Origin: SG8-41 sp035259205
GTDB taxonomy: Bacteria > Pseudomonadota > Gammaproteobacteria > Burkholderiales > SG8-41
Direction of reading: 5' to 3'
Assembly: GCA_035259205.1 (NCBI GenBank)
Contig: DATFWO010000293.1
Location: 1 to 39,864 of the forward strand
Length of the DNA stretch: 39,864 nucleotides
The notes under the pieces were generated by a model, which was not told the DNA's origin, did no database searches, and was given only the letters and a program-made list of their open reading frames with translations. The first letter of the stretch is position 1. Each line of letters begins with the position of its first letter. This document shows positions 23,977 through 31,370 of this stretch, piece after piece. The position numbers were made by a program, and so were the translations under genes.

Positions 23977-24327
23977 TCATGAACCCTCGAAAATCGAGAG
24001 GTTGAGCTTGCTCGTCTCTCCCAGCCAGGATGCGTTCGCCGTGTGATCGACGAGACCGTTACCGGTGCGCCCGTGTACCAATATGTTCAACCCGGCGCGG
24101 TGCGCGTCGAGCCACGGGATCAGGGCATCGAACTGGGCTGCATCGAACGCGAGCTGGCAGCTCCAGTGCGGGTGGGGGCCGACCGGTTTCTGATGCACCC
24201 GGCCCATGGTGACACCGAAGAGCGCTGCGGCCTCTTCGCAGAGAGCCCGCGCCTGCTCGACGGAATTCTCGCCGAAGTAGACATGGGCGTGATAGCTGGC
24301 GAACTCGTTTCGAGGGCGTTGGATCAT
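23977..24327 (-). CDS. DOPA 4,5-dioxygenase family protein
   Basis: Small protein of 116 residues matching the DOPA 4,5-dioxygenase family (Pfam PF08883), non-heme iron enzymes with extradiol ring-cleavage activity in fungal betalain pathways; bacterial roles are poorly known. Histidine landmarks are YHAHVYF (His13, His15), the PHPHWSCQL block and the C-terminal HGRTGN, DHTANASWLG segment. The length is normal. It faces the second MFS gene (convergent) and is divergent from the aldehyde dehydrogenase gene, so its partners are not clear. Confidence 0.87.
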   Translation of the reverse strand: MIQRPRNEFASYHAHVYFGENSVEQARALCEEAAALFGVTMGRVHQKPVGPHPHWSCQLAFDAAQFDALIPWLDAHRAGLNILVHGRTGNGLVDHTANASWLGETSKLNLSIFEGS

Positions 24328-24592
24328 GGGTTTCGAGATAGATTCGATAAATTCTCAGCTTACGACATTCAGTGGGGCTCGCCCACACGTTCCATACTGC
24401 GGCGCCCGCCGGCACTGCCGCGAGGCGACCAACGTCACCCTGTGCCGAAGCGGAAGATCTGCCGCCAATACCGTATCATTGACAGCATCGCAGGCCAAAC
24501 GATCTCTCGGCAAGGGGATCCTGCCCTCCTGCTGCCGTGAGTGAGGGCCATTTCGACACTCGGACACGGTCATTTAATCCAGAGGTGAAATC

Positions 24593-26059
24593 ATGAGCGG
24601 AACAGCAGTTGCAGAAGCGAAGGAAACCAAGGCGTACGAAACCCTGGCCTTGTATATCGACGGAGCCTTCGTACCGGCGGAAGGGCGCAAGACGGAGCCC
24701 GTGTTCAACCCCGCCACCGGGGAAGTTCTCGCCCAGCTCCCGCACGCCGCGCGCGAGGATCTCGACCGCGCGCTGGCCGCCGCGCAGCGGGCGTTCACGA
24801 AATGGAGCAAGACTTCGCCGCTGGAGCGCTCCGCCATTCTGCGCAAAGTCGCTGAGTTGGCACGCCAGCGCGCCGATGCCATAGGCCGCAACATCACGCT
24901 CGACCAGGGCAAGCCCCTGGCGGAATCCGTCGGCGAGGTGAATGTCTGCGCCGAGCATGCCGAATGGCATGCCGAGGAATGCCGCCGCATCTACGGCCGC
25001 GTCATCCCTCCGCGCCGCTCCGACGTGCGCCAGTTCGTGCTGCGCGAGCCGGTGGGAGTATGCGCCGCGTTCACGCCCTGGAATTTCCCGTTCAACCAGG
25101 CGATACGCAAGATGGTGGCGGCGCTGGGCAGCGGCTGCACGCTCATATTGAAGGGGCCGGAAACGGCGCCCAGCGCCGTCATCGCGCTGGCCCGGCTCTT
25201 TCACGATGCCGGCCTGCCGGCCGGTTGCCTCAACGTCGTGTGGGGGGTGCCCGGCGAGGTCTCCGAGTACCTCATCAAGTCGCCGATCGTGCGCAAGGTG
25301 TCTTTCACCGGTTCCATTCCGGTCGGCAAGCAGCTCGCGGCGCTCGCGGGCGCTCACATGAAGCGCGGCACCTGGGAGCTCGGCGGCCATTCGCCGGTTC
25401 TCGTCTTCGACGATGCGAACGTGGACCAGGCTGCGATTACCCTGGGACGCCTGAAGATACGCAACGCGGGACAGGTGTGCGTCTCGCCTTCGCGCTTCTA
25501 CGTGCAGAGCAGGATTTACGATCGCTTTGCGGCGAAGTTCGTCGAAACGATGAGCTCGACCAAGGTGGGCGACGGCCTGGAGAAGTCCACGCAGATGGGC
25601 CCCCTTGCCCACGCCCGGCGGATGGACGTGATGCAGGCCTTCGTCGACGACGCCCGTTCGCACGGCGGCGAGATCGTGTTTGGAGGCGCGCGCCTGAAGA
25701 GCCCCGGTAACTTTTTCGCGCCGACCATAGTGACCGGGCTGCCGGACAACGCGAAGCTCATGACGGAGGAGCCGTTCGGGCCGATCGCGCCGCTTACGCC
25801 GTTCACCGACCCTGAAGATGCGGTCCGCCGCGCGAACAGCCTGCCCTACGGGCTGGCAGCTTACGTGTTCACGGAGTCGCTCAAGACCGCGACGTATGCG
25901 GCCAACTCGCTCGAGTCCGGGATGATCAATATCAACCACTTCGGCATGGCGCTTTCCGAGACGCCGTTCGGCGGCGTAAAGGAGAGCGGAATAGGCAGCG
26001 AAGGCGGAGCGGAGACGTTCGACGGCTACCTCGTAACGAAGTTCGTGACGCAGGTTTAG
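24593..26059 (+). CDS. NAD(P)-dependent aldehyde dehydrogenase (succinate-semialdehyde type)
   Basis: Aldehyde dehydrogenase of 488 residues, closest in pattern to succinate-semialdehyde/aldehyde dehydrogenases (GabD/Sad-like). Catalytic residues are intact: Asn164 in TPWNFP, Lys187 in LKGPE, Glu262 in ELGGH, and the nucleophile Cys296 in NAGQVC. FTGSIPVGK is the cofactor-loop motif. The usual ELGGN/K is ELGGH here. The AGAGG ribosome binding site supports the ATG. A Bug receptor gene follows after 47 bp, suggesting oxidation of an aldehyde derived from an imported compound. Confidence 0.88.
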   Translation: MSGTAVAEAKETKAYETLALYIDGAFVPAEGRKTEPVFNPATGEVLAQLPHAAREDLDRALAAAQRAFTKWSKTSPLERSAILRKVAELARQRADAIGRNITLDQGKPLAESVGEVNVCAEHAEWHAEECRRIYGRVIPPRRSDVRQFVLREPVGVCAAFTPWNFPFNQAIRKMVAALGSGCTLILKGPETAPSAVIALARLFHDAGLPAGCLNVVWGVPGEVSEYLIKSPIVRKVSFTGSIPVGKQLAALAGAHMKRGTWELGGHSPVLVFDDANVDQAAITLGRLKIRNAGQVCVSPSRFYVQSRIYDRFAAKFVETMSSTKVGDGLEKSTQMGPLAHARRMDVMQAFVDDARSHGGEIVFGGARLKSPGNFFAPTIVTGLPDNAKLMTEEPFGPIAPLTPFTDPEDAVRRANSLPYGLAAYVFTESLKTATYAANSLESGMININHFGMALSETPFGGVKESGIGSEGGAETFDGYLVTKFVTQV

Positions 26060-26106
26060 GTTCCAGTCCCGTTCCGCGATTCTGGGCCAAGAGACGCAGG
26101 AATTGC

Positions 26107-27114
26107 GTGAGCATCGAGCCGCAGGGGCGGTTCCGCATTCGGAGCATCGGAACGGGACTATTGATATTGCTGTGCGCGATATGCGTTGGGGCTGCGCTGC
26201 CAGTTACCGCACAGCAATATCCGGCGAAGCCGATACGCATGATCGTGCCTTACGCGCCGGGCGGCGGCTCCGACATCGTCGCGCGCATCGCCGGCCAGCG
26301 GATGACGGAGGCGCTCGGGCAGGTCATCATCATCGACAACCGTCCCGGCGCGGCGGGCATGCTCGGCGCTGACATCGCTGCCGGCGCGCCCGCCGACGGC
26401 TACACGCTGCTCCTTGCGGACTCCTCGTTTACGATCAACAGCTCCTATTACACGAAGCAGGTGCACTACGACGTGCGCAAGCACTTCGTGCCGGTCGCCT
26501 TGATCGCCGACACCCCGTATCTCCTCGTCGTGCACCCGGGTGTCCCAGCCAGCTCGCTCAAGGACTTCATTGCGCTCGGCAAGAGCCAGCCCGGCAGGAT
26601 CAACGTCGGCTCCGCGGGCAATGGCAGCGGCAGCCACCTGACGGGAGAGCTGTTCAAGCTCAAGGCAGGCGTCGATCTGAATCACATACCGTACAAGGGA
26701 TCGGGACCTTCGACCGCCGATGTCGTGGCGGGACAGATACAGGCCACGTTCGCCACCGCACCGGGCGCGGTGCCGTTTATCAAGGCCGGCCGGCTCAAAG
26801 CGCTGGTCGTCGCGTCCGCCAGGCGCAATCCCGCGCTGCCGGATGTTCCGACTTTCGTCGAGTCCGGCTTCAGCGATATCGTCGTGACCAACTGGTACGG
26901 TATCGTCGCGCCGGCAGGCACCGCAAAGCCCGTGATGCAGCGGCTCTACGATGAAACGGGCCGGGCGATCGCGCTGCCCGACGTCCGGGAACGCCTCGCG
27001 GCGACCGCACTCGAGCCCGTGCCGCAGTCCCCAGATCGCTTTCGCGCGTTGATCGACGAAGAGCTCACGCGCTGGGCGCGCGTCATCAGGGACGCGAATA
27101 TCAAGACGGAATAG
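26107..27114 (+). CDS. Tripartite tricarboxylate transporter receptor, Bug/TctC family (4)
   Basis: Bug/TctC receptor of 335 residues. A hydrophobic signal peptide ends near VTAQ, followed by YPAKPIRMIVPYAPGGGSD, VIIIDNRPGAAG, PADGYTLLL and HIPYKGSGPS. The start is a GTG at 26107 with GCAGGA upstream. It probably forms an operon with the aldehyde dehydrogenase. The mature motif PYAPGGGSDI is the most canonical of the five receptors here. Confidence 0.9.
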   Translation: MSIEPQGRFRIRSIGTGLLILLCAICVGAALPVTAQQYPAKPIRMIVPYAPGGGSDIVARIAGQRMTEALGQVIIIDNRPGAAGMLGADIAAGAPADGYTLLLADSSFTINSSYYTKQVHYDVRKHFVPVALIADTPYLLVVHPGVPASSLKDFIALGKSQPGRINVGSAGNGSGSHLTGELFKLKAGVDLNHIPYKGSGPSTADVVAGQIQATFATAPGAVPFIKAGRLKALVVASARRNPALPDVPTFVESGFSDIVVTNWYGIVAPAGTAKPVMQRLYDETGRAIALPDVRERLAATALEPVPQSPDRFRALIDEELTRWARVIRDANIKTE

Positions 27115-27135
27115 CCGGTATCCGCCGCAGGCGCA

Positions 27136-28320
27136 TCATGCGCCTGTCGTGGAAACCGGCTCCAGCCAGTGGGGCCGCCTGCCTCCGCCCGCGGCCACCG
27201 CGAGCGCAGCGCCGCGCGGGCCGATGCCGGGGCCCTCGCGCTGGAAGTTGGTGCAGTAGGCGAACGCCAGGTTGCGCTCGCGGTCGCACCACGCGAACGC
27301 GCCGCCGGTGCCGGTATGCCCGAACGCCTTCATGTTCTCGCCCATCGGAACGGTGTCGGGCTCGTTGTGCATGAAACCGTAGCCCATCCGTATCCGGCGC
27401 TGCGTCATGATGCAGTCGTCCTCCCAGACAAGCCGGGAGGCGCGCTCGACCGCGCCGGGGCTGAGGAGGCGCACGCCGTCGATGGCGCCGTTTCCGGCGA
27501 GCATCGCGTAGATACGGGCCATCGCCCGCGCATTGCCGTGGCCGCCGAAGGAAGCCACCTCGAGCTCGCGTATCTCGCGGCAGTTCTGGAAGTATCCCAT
27601 CTTCGGCGCGGAGCGGAACGCGCGGCCCAGCGGCGTGGAGTCGTCGAACGCGATCTTGAAGAAGGTGTTCTTCGGGTTGCGATGCATGTCGGACACGCGC
27701 GCGATCTCGTCGGGCCGCAGGCCGATGTGATAGTCCGCCCCGAGCCTTTCCGCGACTTCCTCGCGCAGGAAGGTGCCCACGCTCCTCCCCGTCACGCGGC
27801 GCACGATCTCGCCGAGGATGTAGCCGATGTTGATCGAGTTGTAAGCGCCCTTCGTTCCGGGCTTCCACGCGGGGGCCTGCTGCTCGAGGGCGCGGATGTG
27901 CGTTTTCCAGTCGAACCACGAGCCGGGCGGGGCGTGATCGCAGTAGATGACGCCGCAGGTGTGCGAAAGGACGTGGCGCACCAGCACGCCGTCCTTGCCC
28001 GCGGCGCCGAACTCGGGCCAGTAGCGCGAGACCGGCGCGTCGAAATCGACCAGTCCGCGATCGATGAGGATGTGCATGCACAGGGCGCACATGCTCTTCG
28101 CCACCGAATTCATGATGACGATGGTGTCCTCGGCCCACGGGACGATCCGTTCCAGATCCTTGTGACCGCCCCACAGGTCGACCACCTTCCGGCCATCCCG
28201 ATACACGCACACCGCCGCCCCGATCTCGCCGCGGCTCGCGAAATTGCGCTCGAACGCCTCGCGCACGGCGGCGAAGCGCGGGTCGCACACGCCGTTAATG
28301 AGTGTGGGTGCGTCGTTCAT
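27136..28320 (-). CDS. Serine hydrolase, beta-lactamase-related (EstB/class C-like)
   Basis: Serine hydrolase of the beta-lactamase/penicillin-binding fold, 394 residues. The nucleophile motif SVAK is at 72-75, the tyrosine motif YNSIN starts at Tyr160, and the third motif HTG is at 335-337. No signal peptide is visible, so it is more likely a cytoplasmic esterase/amidase than an antibiotic resistance enzyme. The start at 28320 has a GAGGT ribosome binding site; the ATG at 28344 lacks one. It lies 27 bp after the 4,5-dihydroxyphthalate decarboxylase-like gene on the same strand, so the two probably act on the same compound. Confidence 0.85.
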   Translation of the reverse strand: MNDAPTLINGVCDPRFAAVREAFERNFASRGEIGAAVCVYRDGRKVVDLWGGHKDLERIVPWAEDTIVIMNSVAKSMCALCMHILIDRGLVDFDAPVSRYWPEFGAAGKDGVLVRHVLSHTCGVIYCDHAPPGSWFDWKTHIRALEQQAPAWKPGTKGAYNSINIGYILGEIVRRVTGRSVGTFLREEVAERLGADYHIGLRPDEIARVSDMHRNPKNTFFKIAFDDSTPLGRAFRSAPKMGYFQNCREIRELEVASFGGHGNARAMARIYAMLAGNGAIDGVRLLSPGAVERASRLVWEDDCIMTQRRIRMGYGFMHNEPDTVPMGENMKAFGHTGTGGAFAWCDRERNLAFAYCTNFQREGPGIGPRGAALAVAAGGGRRPHWLEPVSTTGA

Positions 28321-28347
28321 TGCGGTGACCTCATGAGCTTGCAATGG

Positions 28348-29340
28348 TCAAATCTTGGTGAGATCGAGCGTCGATCGCGCGAAGAGCTCCTCCGGCGCGA
28401 CCCTGCGCGCCGACAGCCCCTGCTCGTGATGATAGCGCGTGAACGTTTCGAGCACGTGCCGGTTCGGCTCGTAGCCGTAGCTCCAGTAGTCGTCGCCCAT
28501 GAGGGCGCGCGCCCGCTCGAACTCCGAGACGCCCCAGGGCAGGCTCACGAAGAGATGACCGATCTGCCCCAGCTCGTAAGTCGTCAGGTTCTTGGCGCGG
28601 ACGAACGCTTTCAGCACGCTGACCGGGAGCCACGGATGGCGCTCGGCGAGCGACTTGCGAACGCCGATGATGTGCATGGTCGGGAAGATCTTCGTGCGCC
28701 TGAAATATTCTTCCTCGACGCGCCGGTAATCGGGGAAGAGGCGCGCAACGTTCGGCGCGCCCCGGTCGAAGCACGACGGCGCACGCGCGCTCATCACGGC
28801 GTCGAGCTCGCCGGCTTCGAGCATGCCGGACAGCGTCTTGCCCTCGGCTACCTGCTGCAGGTCGATGCTCACCGGCAGCTTGAGCGGCGCGCGCTCGCCC
28901 CGGCCTGCGCTTTCGAGGCCGCCGCGCCGCCAGCGCACCGACTCGGGCTTCAACCCGAAATCGTCCTGCAGGATGCCGCGTATCCATACGTTGGCCGTGA
29001 TCTGGTACTCGGGGAGCCCGATCGTCTTCCCGGCGAGCGCCAGCGGCCGGTCGATGCCGCGGTCGGTGCGGATATAGATGCCGGAATGGCGGAACAGGCG
29101 CGAAACGAAGGCAGGGATGCCCACGTAGTGGTTCTCGCCGCGCGAGGTCAGCAGCGTGTGGCTGCTGATCGAGATCTCGGACACGTCGAATTCCTGCGCC
29201 GAGAACGCGCGGTGAAACGCCTCCTCCGGCTCGATCGCGACGGGGAAGACCTCGCAGCCCTCGATGGGCGCGCGTCCGTCGAAGACGGCCCGGGTCCGGT
29301 CGTAGTCGCAGCAAGCGAGGCTGATTTGCAAAGAGGACAT
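28348..29340 (-). CDS. 4,5-dihydroxyphthalate decarboxylase-like protein
   Basis: Protein of 330 residues similar to 4,5-dihydroxyphthalate decarboxylases (EC 4.1.1.55 type), which share the periplasmic-binding-protein fold. Landmarks are ISLACCDYDRT at the start, PEEAFHRAFSAQEFDVSE, YIRTDRGI, FPTMHIIGVRKS and the C-terminal GYEPNRHVLETF. No signal peptide is present, which argues for a cytoplasmic enzyme and against a transport receptor. The first gene of a two-gene unit with a serine hydrolase. Activity on phthalate itself is not shown; the wider family is functionally mixed. Confidence 0.78.
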   Translation of the reverse strand: MSSLQISLACCDYDRTRAVFDGRAPIEGCEVFPVAIEPEEAFHRAFSAQEFDVSEISISSHTLLTSRGENHYVGIPAFVSRLFRHSGIYIRTDRGIDRPLALAGKTIGLPEYQITANVWIRGILQDDFGLKPESVRWRRGGLESAGRGERAPLKLPVSIDLQQVAEGKTLSGMLEAGELDAVMSARAPSCFDRGAPNVARLFPDYRRVEEEYFRRTKIFPTMHIIGVRKSLAERHPWLPVSVLKAFVRAKNLTTYELGQIGHLFVSLPWGVSEFERARALMGDDYWSYGYEPNRHVLETFTRYHHEQGLSARRVAPEELFARSTLDLTKI

Positions 29341-29396
29341 CGTTCTGAGCGATGGTGTTGATCGGGTCGCGCCGTATGTTACGCTGCGTCACAGGC

Positions 29397-29445
29397 AGAG
29401 ACCAGAGACTGGAGACTAGAGACTGGAGACTAGAGACTGGAGATG
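29397..29445. repeat. Heptad array (RGAGACY)x7, left arm
   Basis: Seven contiguous 7-bp units: AGAGACC, AGAGACT, GGAGACT, AGAGACT, GGAGACT, AGAGACT, GGAGATG. They alternate A and G at the first base. The inverted partner is 29611-29638. Confidence 0.95.
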
Positions 29446-29491
29446 GGTGACTCGTTCCAATCCCTATCAGCAGTCTCAAAAACGATATTCG

Positions 29492-29521
29492 AGCCGCAGA
29501 TAAACGCAGATACACGCAGAT
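29492..29521. repeat. Decamer repeat, left arm
   Basis: Three 10-bp units, starting AGCCGCAGATAAACGCAG and ending TACACGCAGAT. Same family and orientation rule as 1612-1629; the inverted partner is the short copy at 29563-29577. Confidence 0.85.
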
Positions 29522-29562
29522 GGCTGGACAATCGACCTGAAGTGTTGTCATGGAAACATCGG

Positions 29563-29577
29563 CATTTATCGGCGGCT
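29563..29577. repeat. Short decamer-type repeat, right arm
   Basis: CATTTATCGGCGGCT, of which the last 13 bases are identical to 21751-21763. It is the inner right arm of the nested structure in this gap. Confidence 0.7.
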
Positions 29578-29610
29578 ATATTGCCCTTCGTTGTTTTTCA
29601 GTTGGGTTCT

Positions 29611-29638
29611 AGTCTCTAGTCCCTAGTCTCCAGTCCCG
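29611..29638. repeat. Heptad array (AGTCYCB)x4, right arm
   Basis: Units AGTCTCT, AGTCCCT, AGTCTCC, AGTCCCG, the reverse complement of the 29397-29445 family. The array runs directly into the GGAGG ribosome binding site of the cupin gene. Confidence 0.95.
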
Positions 29639-29647
29639 GAGGTTCCC

Positions 29648-30172
29648 ATGAGCCAGGCCAGACATCCGAAGCCGCCCGAGGTCGCCGGTCTTTCGAACGA
29701 GGAAATCGCGCGGCGCTACGTAGCGCGGTTCAGCGACCGAAAGCCCGACTGGAACGCGTTCGAGGACGCGAAGATCGAAGGCTACAAGCGCGCGCAGCAC
29801 CGCTTCATCGGCGCGGGCGGCTCGGGCAAGCATGGCGAGGGAAACTTCATTCCGCCGCGCGGCTTTACCCTCAGCATCATGTACGTCGAGCCCGGGCAGG
29901 GCAACGCCGCGCATACCCACGAGGTGGAGGAAGTGTTCTTCGTCCTGCGCGGCTTCCTGACGGTGTTCCTGGAGGACGAGTCCGGGAAGCGGCTGGACCT
30001 GCGGCTCGGGCCGTGGGAATGCATTGCCTGCCCGCCCGGCGTCGTGCACGGTTACGTGAACGACAGCCTCGAGCCCGTCTACTTCCAGGTGATGCTCGGC
30101 AAGTCCCGCCCGGAAACGATGGGCTATGCGGACGACGAGTTATACAAGCGCCGCGACGCCCACCTGACTTAG
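29648..30172 (+). CDS. Cupin domain protein
   Basis: Single-domain cupin of 174 residues. Motif 1 is HTHEVEEVFFVLRG and motif 2 is LGPWECIACPPGVVHGY, giving metal ligands His-His-Glu-His. The N-terminal 60 residues (SNEEIARRYVARF) are helical and charged. It could be a small dioxygenase, isomerase or non-catalytic binding protein; no choice is possible from sequence. The GGAGG ribosome binding site supports the ATG at 29648. It stands alone, with repeat arrays on both sides. Confidence 0.83.
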   Translation: MSQARHPKPPEVAGLSNEEIARRYVARFSDRKPDWNAFEDAKIEGYKRAQHRFIGAGGSGKHGEGNFIPPRGFTLSIMYVEPGQGNAAHTHEVEEVFFVLRGFLTVFLEDESGKRLDLRLGPWECIACPPGVVHGYVNDSLEPVYFQVMLGKSRPETMGYADDELYKRRDAHLT

Positions 30173-30178
30173 GACGGC

Positions 30179-30255
30179 GTCCCAGATACGACGTCTCAGG
30201 TACGACGTCTCAGATAGAGCGTCGCAGATAGAGCGTCTCGACTAAGGCGTCGCAG
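30179..30255. repeat. 14-bp array, 6 copies, left arm
   Basis: GTCYCAG-type heptads at 30179, 30193, 30207, 30221, 30235 and 30249, spaced exactly 14 bp, begin 6 bp after the cupin stop. Bases 30176-30226 are identical to 12857-12907. Confidence 0.95.
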
Positions 30256-30304
30256 ATATTGTTCTTGCGGGCCTTTGCCGCGTGACGATATGGGAGCGCC
30301 TCAT

Positions 30305-30353
30305 CTGAGACGGTTCAGCTGAGACGTAGTACCTGAGACGCGGTATCTGCGAC
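30305..30353. repeat. 14-bp array, 4 copies, right arm
   Basis: CTGAGAC at 30305, 30319 and 30333 and CTGCGAC at 30347, in 14-bp phase, are the inverted partner of 30179-30255. The array ends 4 bp from the stop of the Bug receptor gene, so it lies in a convergent gap. Confidence 0.95.
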
Positions 30354-30357
30354 GCCC

Positions 30358-31341
30358 TTACTCAGCTTTAGCGCCAGTCGTCCTGACGATCCGCTCCCAC
30401 ACCTGCGCTTCCGACCGGATGTAATCCGCGAGTTGCTTCAACGTGGCAGGCCCGCCAGGCACCATCGCCTGCTGGGCGATCCGGTCCTTGAAATCGGGCG
30501 TGCTCATCACCTGGGCGACTGCCTCGTGGATTTTCTGCGCGACGGAGGCGGGCGTGTCGGCGGGAGCGAAGACGGCGGTCCAGGAGGGATTGAGCTGCGG
30601 GTAGCCCAGCTCTTCCATCGTCGGCACGTTGGGCAGCGCGGGCAGGCGCTTGTCGCTCACGACCGCGAGTATCCTCACCTTGCCGTTTTGCTGCAGCGGG
30701 AGCACTCCGGTAATGGTCATGAAGGCGATCGGCGTCTCGCCGCTCGCGACCGCGATGCCCGCCGGGCCGGCGCCGCGGTAGGGCACCGGCGCGGCGTCCG
30801 TCTTCCACAGGACATTGATGAGATAGGTCGCGCTCAAGTGCGATGACGTCCCGACCCCCGCGGTGGCGTAGGTCATCTTGTGCTTTTTCGCGAGCGCCTG
30901 CAGCTCCTTCAGCGTCTTCACGGGCAGCGTGGCCGTGACGGCGAGCGCGTTCGCCTGCGTTGCGAGCAGGCCCACCGGAATGAAATCCTTCACCGCGTCG
31001 TAGCCGACGTTGGGGGACAGCGTTGGATTGAGCGTGAGGGAGGCGGTCGCGACCAGCAGGGTGTAGCCGTCGGCCGGGGATTTCGCGACGAGTTGCGCGG
31101 CGATGCTGCCGCCCGCACCGGTGCGATTGTCCACGATGACGTTCTGCTTGAGCGCGTCCTGCAACCCGCCGGCGAGGATACGTGCCGCGATGTCGGCCGG
31201 ACCGCCCGAAGGAAAGCCCACGACGATCCGGAGCGGCTTGACCGGATAGGAATCTGCGGCAGGCGCCGCGGCCGGGACACACGCGCACGCAAGGGAGATA
31301 CCCGCCAGCAGGAGAAGCAGGGATGCTCTGGCCACCCGCAT
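30358..31341 (-). CDS. Tripartite tricarboxylate transporter receptor, Bug/TctC family (5)
   Basis: Bug/TctC receptor of 327 residues from the ATG at 31341 (a GTG at 31344 adds one residue). The signal peptide is cysteine-rich (LACAC) and alanine-rich, followed by YPVKPLRIVVGFPSGG, VIVDNRTGAGG and PADGYTLLV. It begins 29 bp after the molybdenum hydroxylase large subunit on the same strand, and so appears to be the fourth gene of that operon; it likely binds the hydroxylase substrate or product. Confidence 0.9.
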   Translation of the reverse strand: MRVARASLLLLLAGISLACACVPAAAPAADSYPVKPLRIVVGFPSGGPADIAARILAGGLQDALKQNVIVDNRTGAGGSIAAQLVAKSPADGYTLLVATASLTLNPTLSPNVGYDAVKDFIPVGLLATQANALAVTATLPVKTLKELQALAKKHKMTYATAGVGTSSHLSATYLINVLWKTDAAPVPYRGAGPAGIAVASGETPIAFMTITGVLPLQQNGKVRILAVVSDKRLPALPNVPTMEELGYPQLNPSWTAVFAPADTPASVAQKIHEAVAQVMSTPDFKDRIAQQAMVPGGPATLKQLADYIRSEAQVWERIVRTTGAKAE

Positions 31342-31370
31342 CACCTTATTCGACGCTCACGAAAAGATCC

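Larger units (their letters stand above)
29341..29647. other. 307-bp gap filled by nested inverted repeats
   Basis: This gap between two divergent genes holds two concentric inverted pairs. The outer pair is heptads (29397-29445 and 29611-29638); the inner pair is decamer-type repeats (29492-29521 and 29563-29577). No ORF, RNA or clear promoter is recognised apart from the cupin ribosome binding site (GGAGG), which abuts the last heptad. Confidence 0.85.

Noticed and set aside
24328..24592. Riboswitch or promoter upstream of the aldehyde dehydrogenase
   Set aside because: A TTGACA at 24479 has no acceptable -10 at 16-18 bp, and the GCCCTC/GAGGGC inverted repeat near 24524-24547 is too small to call.
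27136..28320. Beta-lactamase resistance gene
   Set aside because: It has no signal peptide, and the motifs and context fit the EstB-like esterase branch.
27169..29361. Long plus-strand frame of 730 codons
   Set aside because: It is an antisense shadow of the serine hydrolase and the decarboxylase-like gene, caused by high GC; no family pattern is visible.
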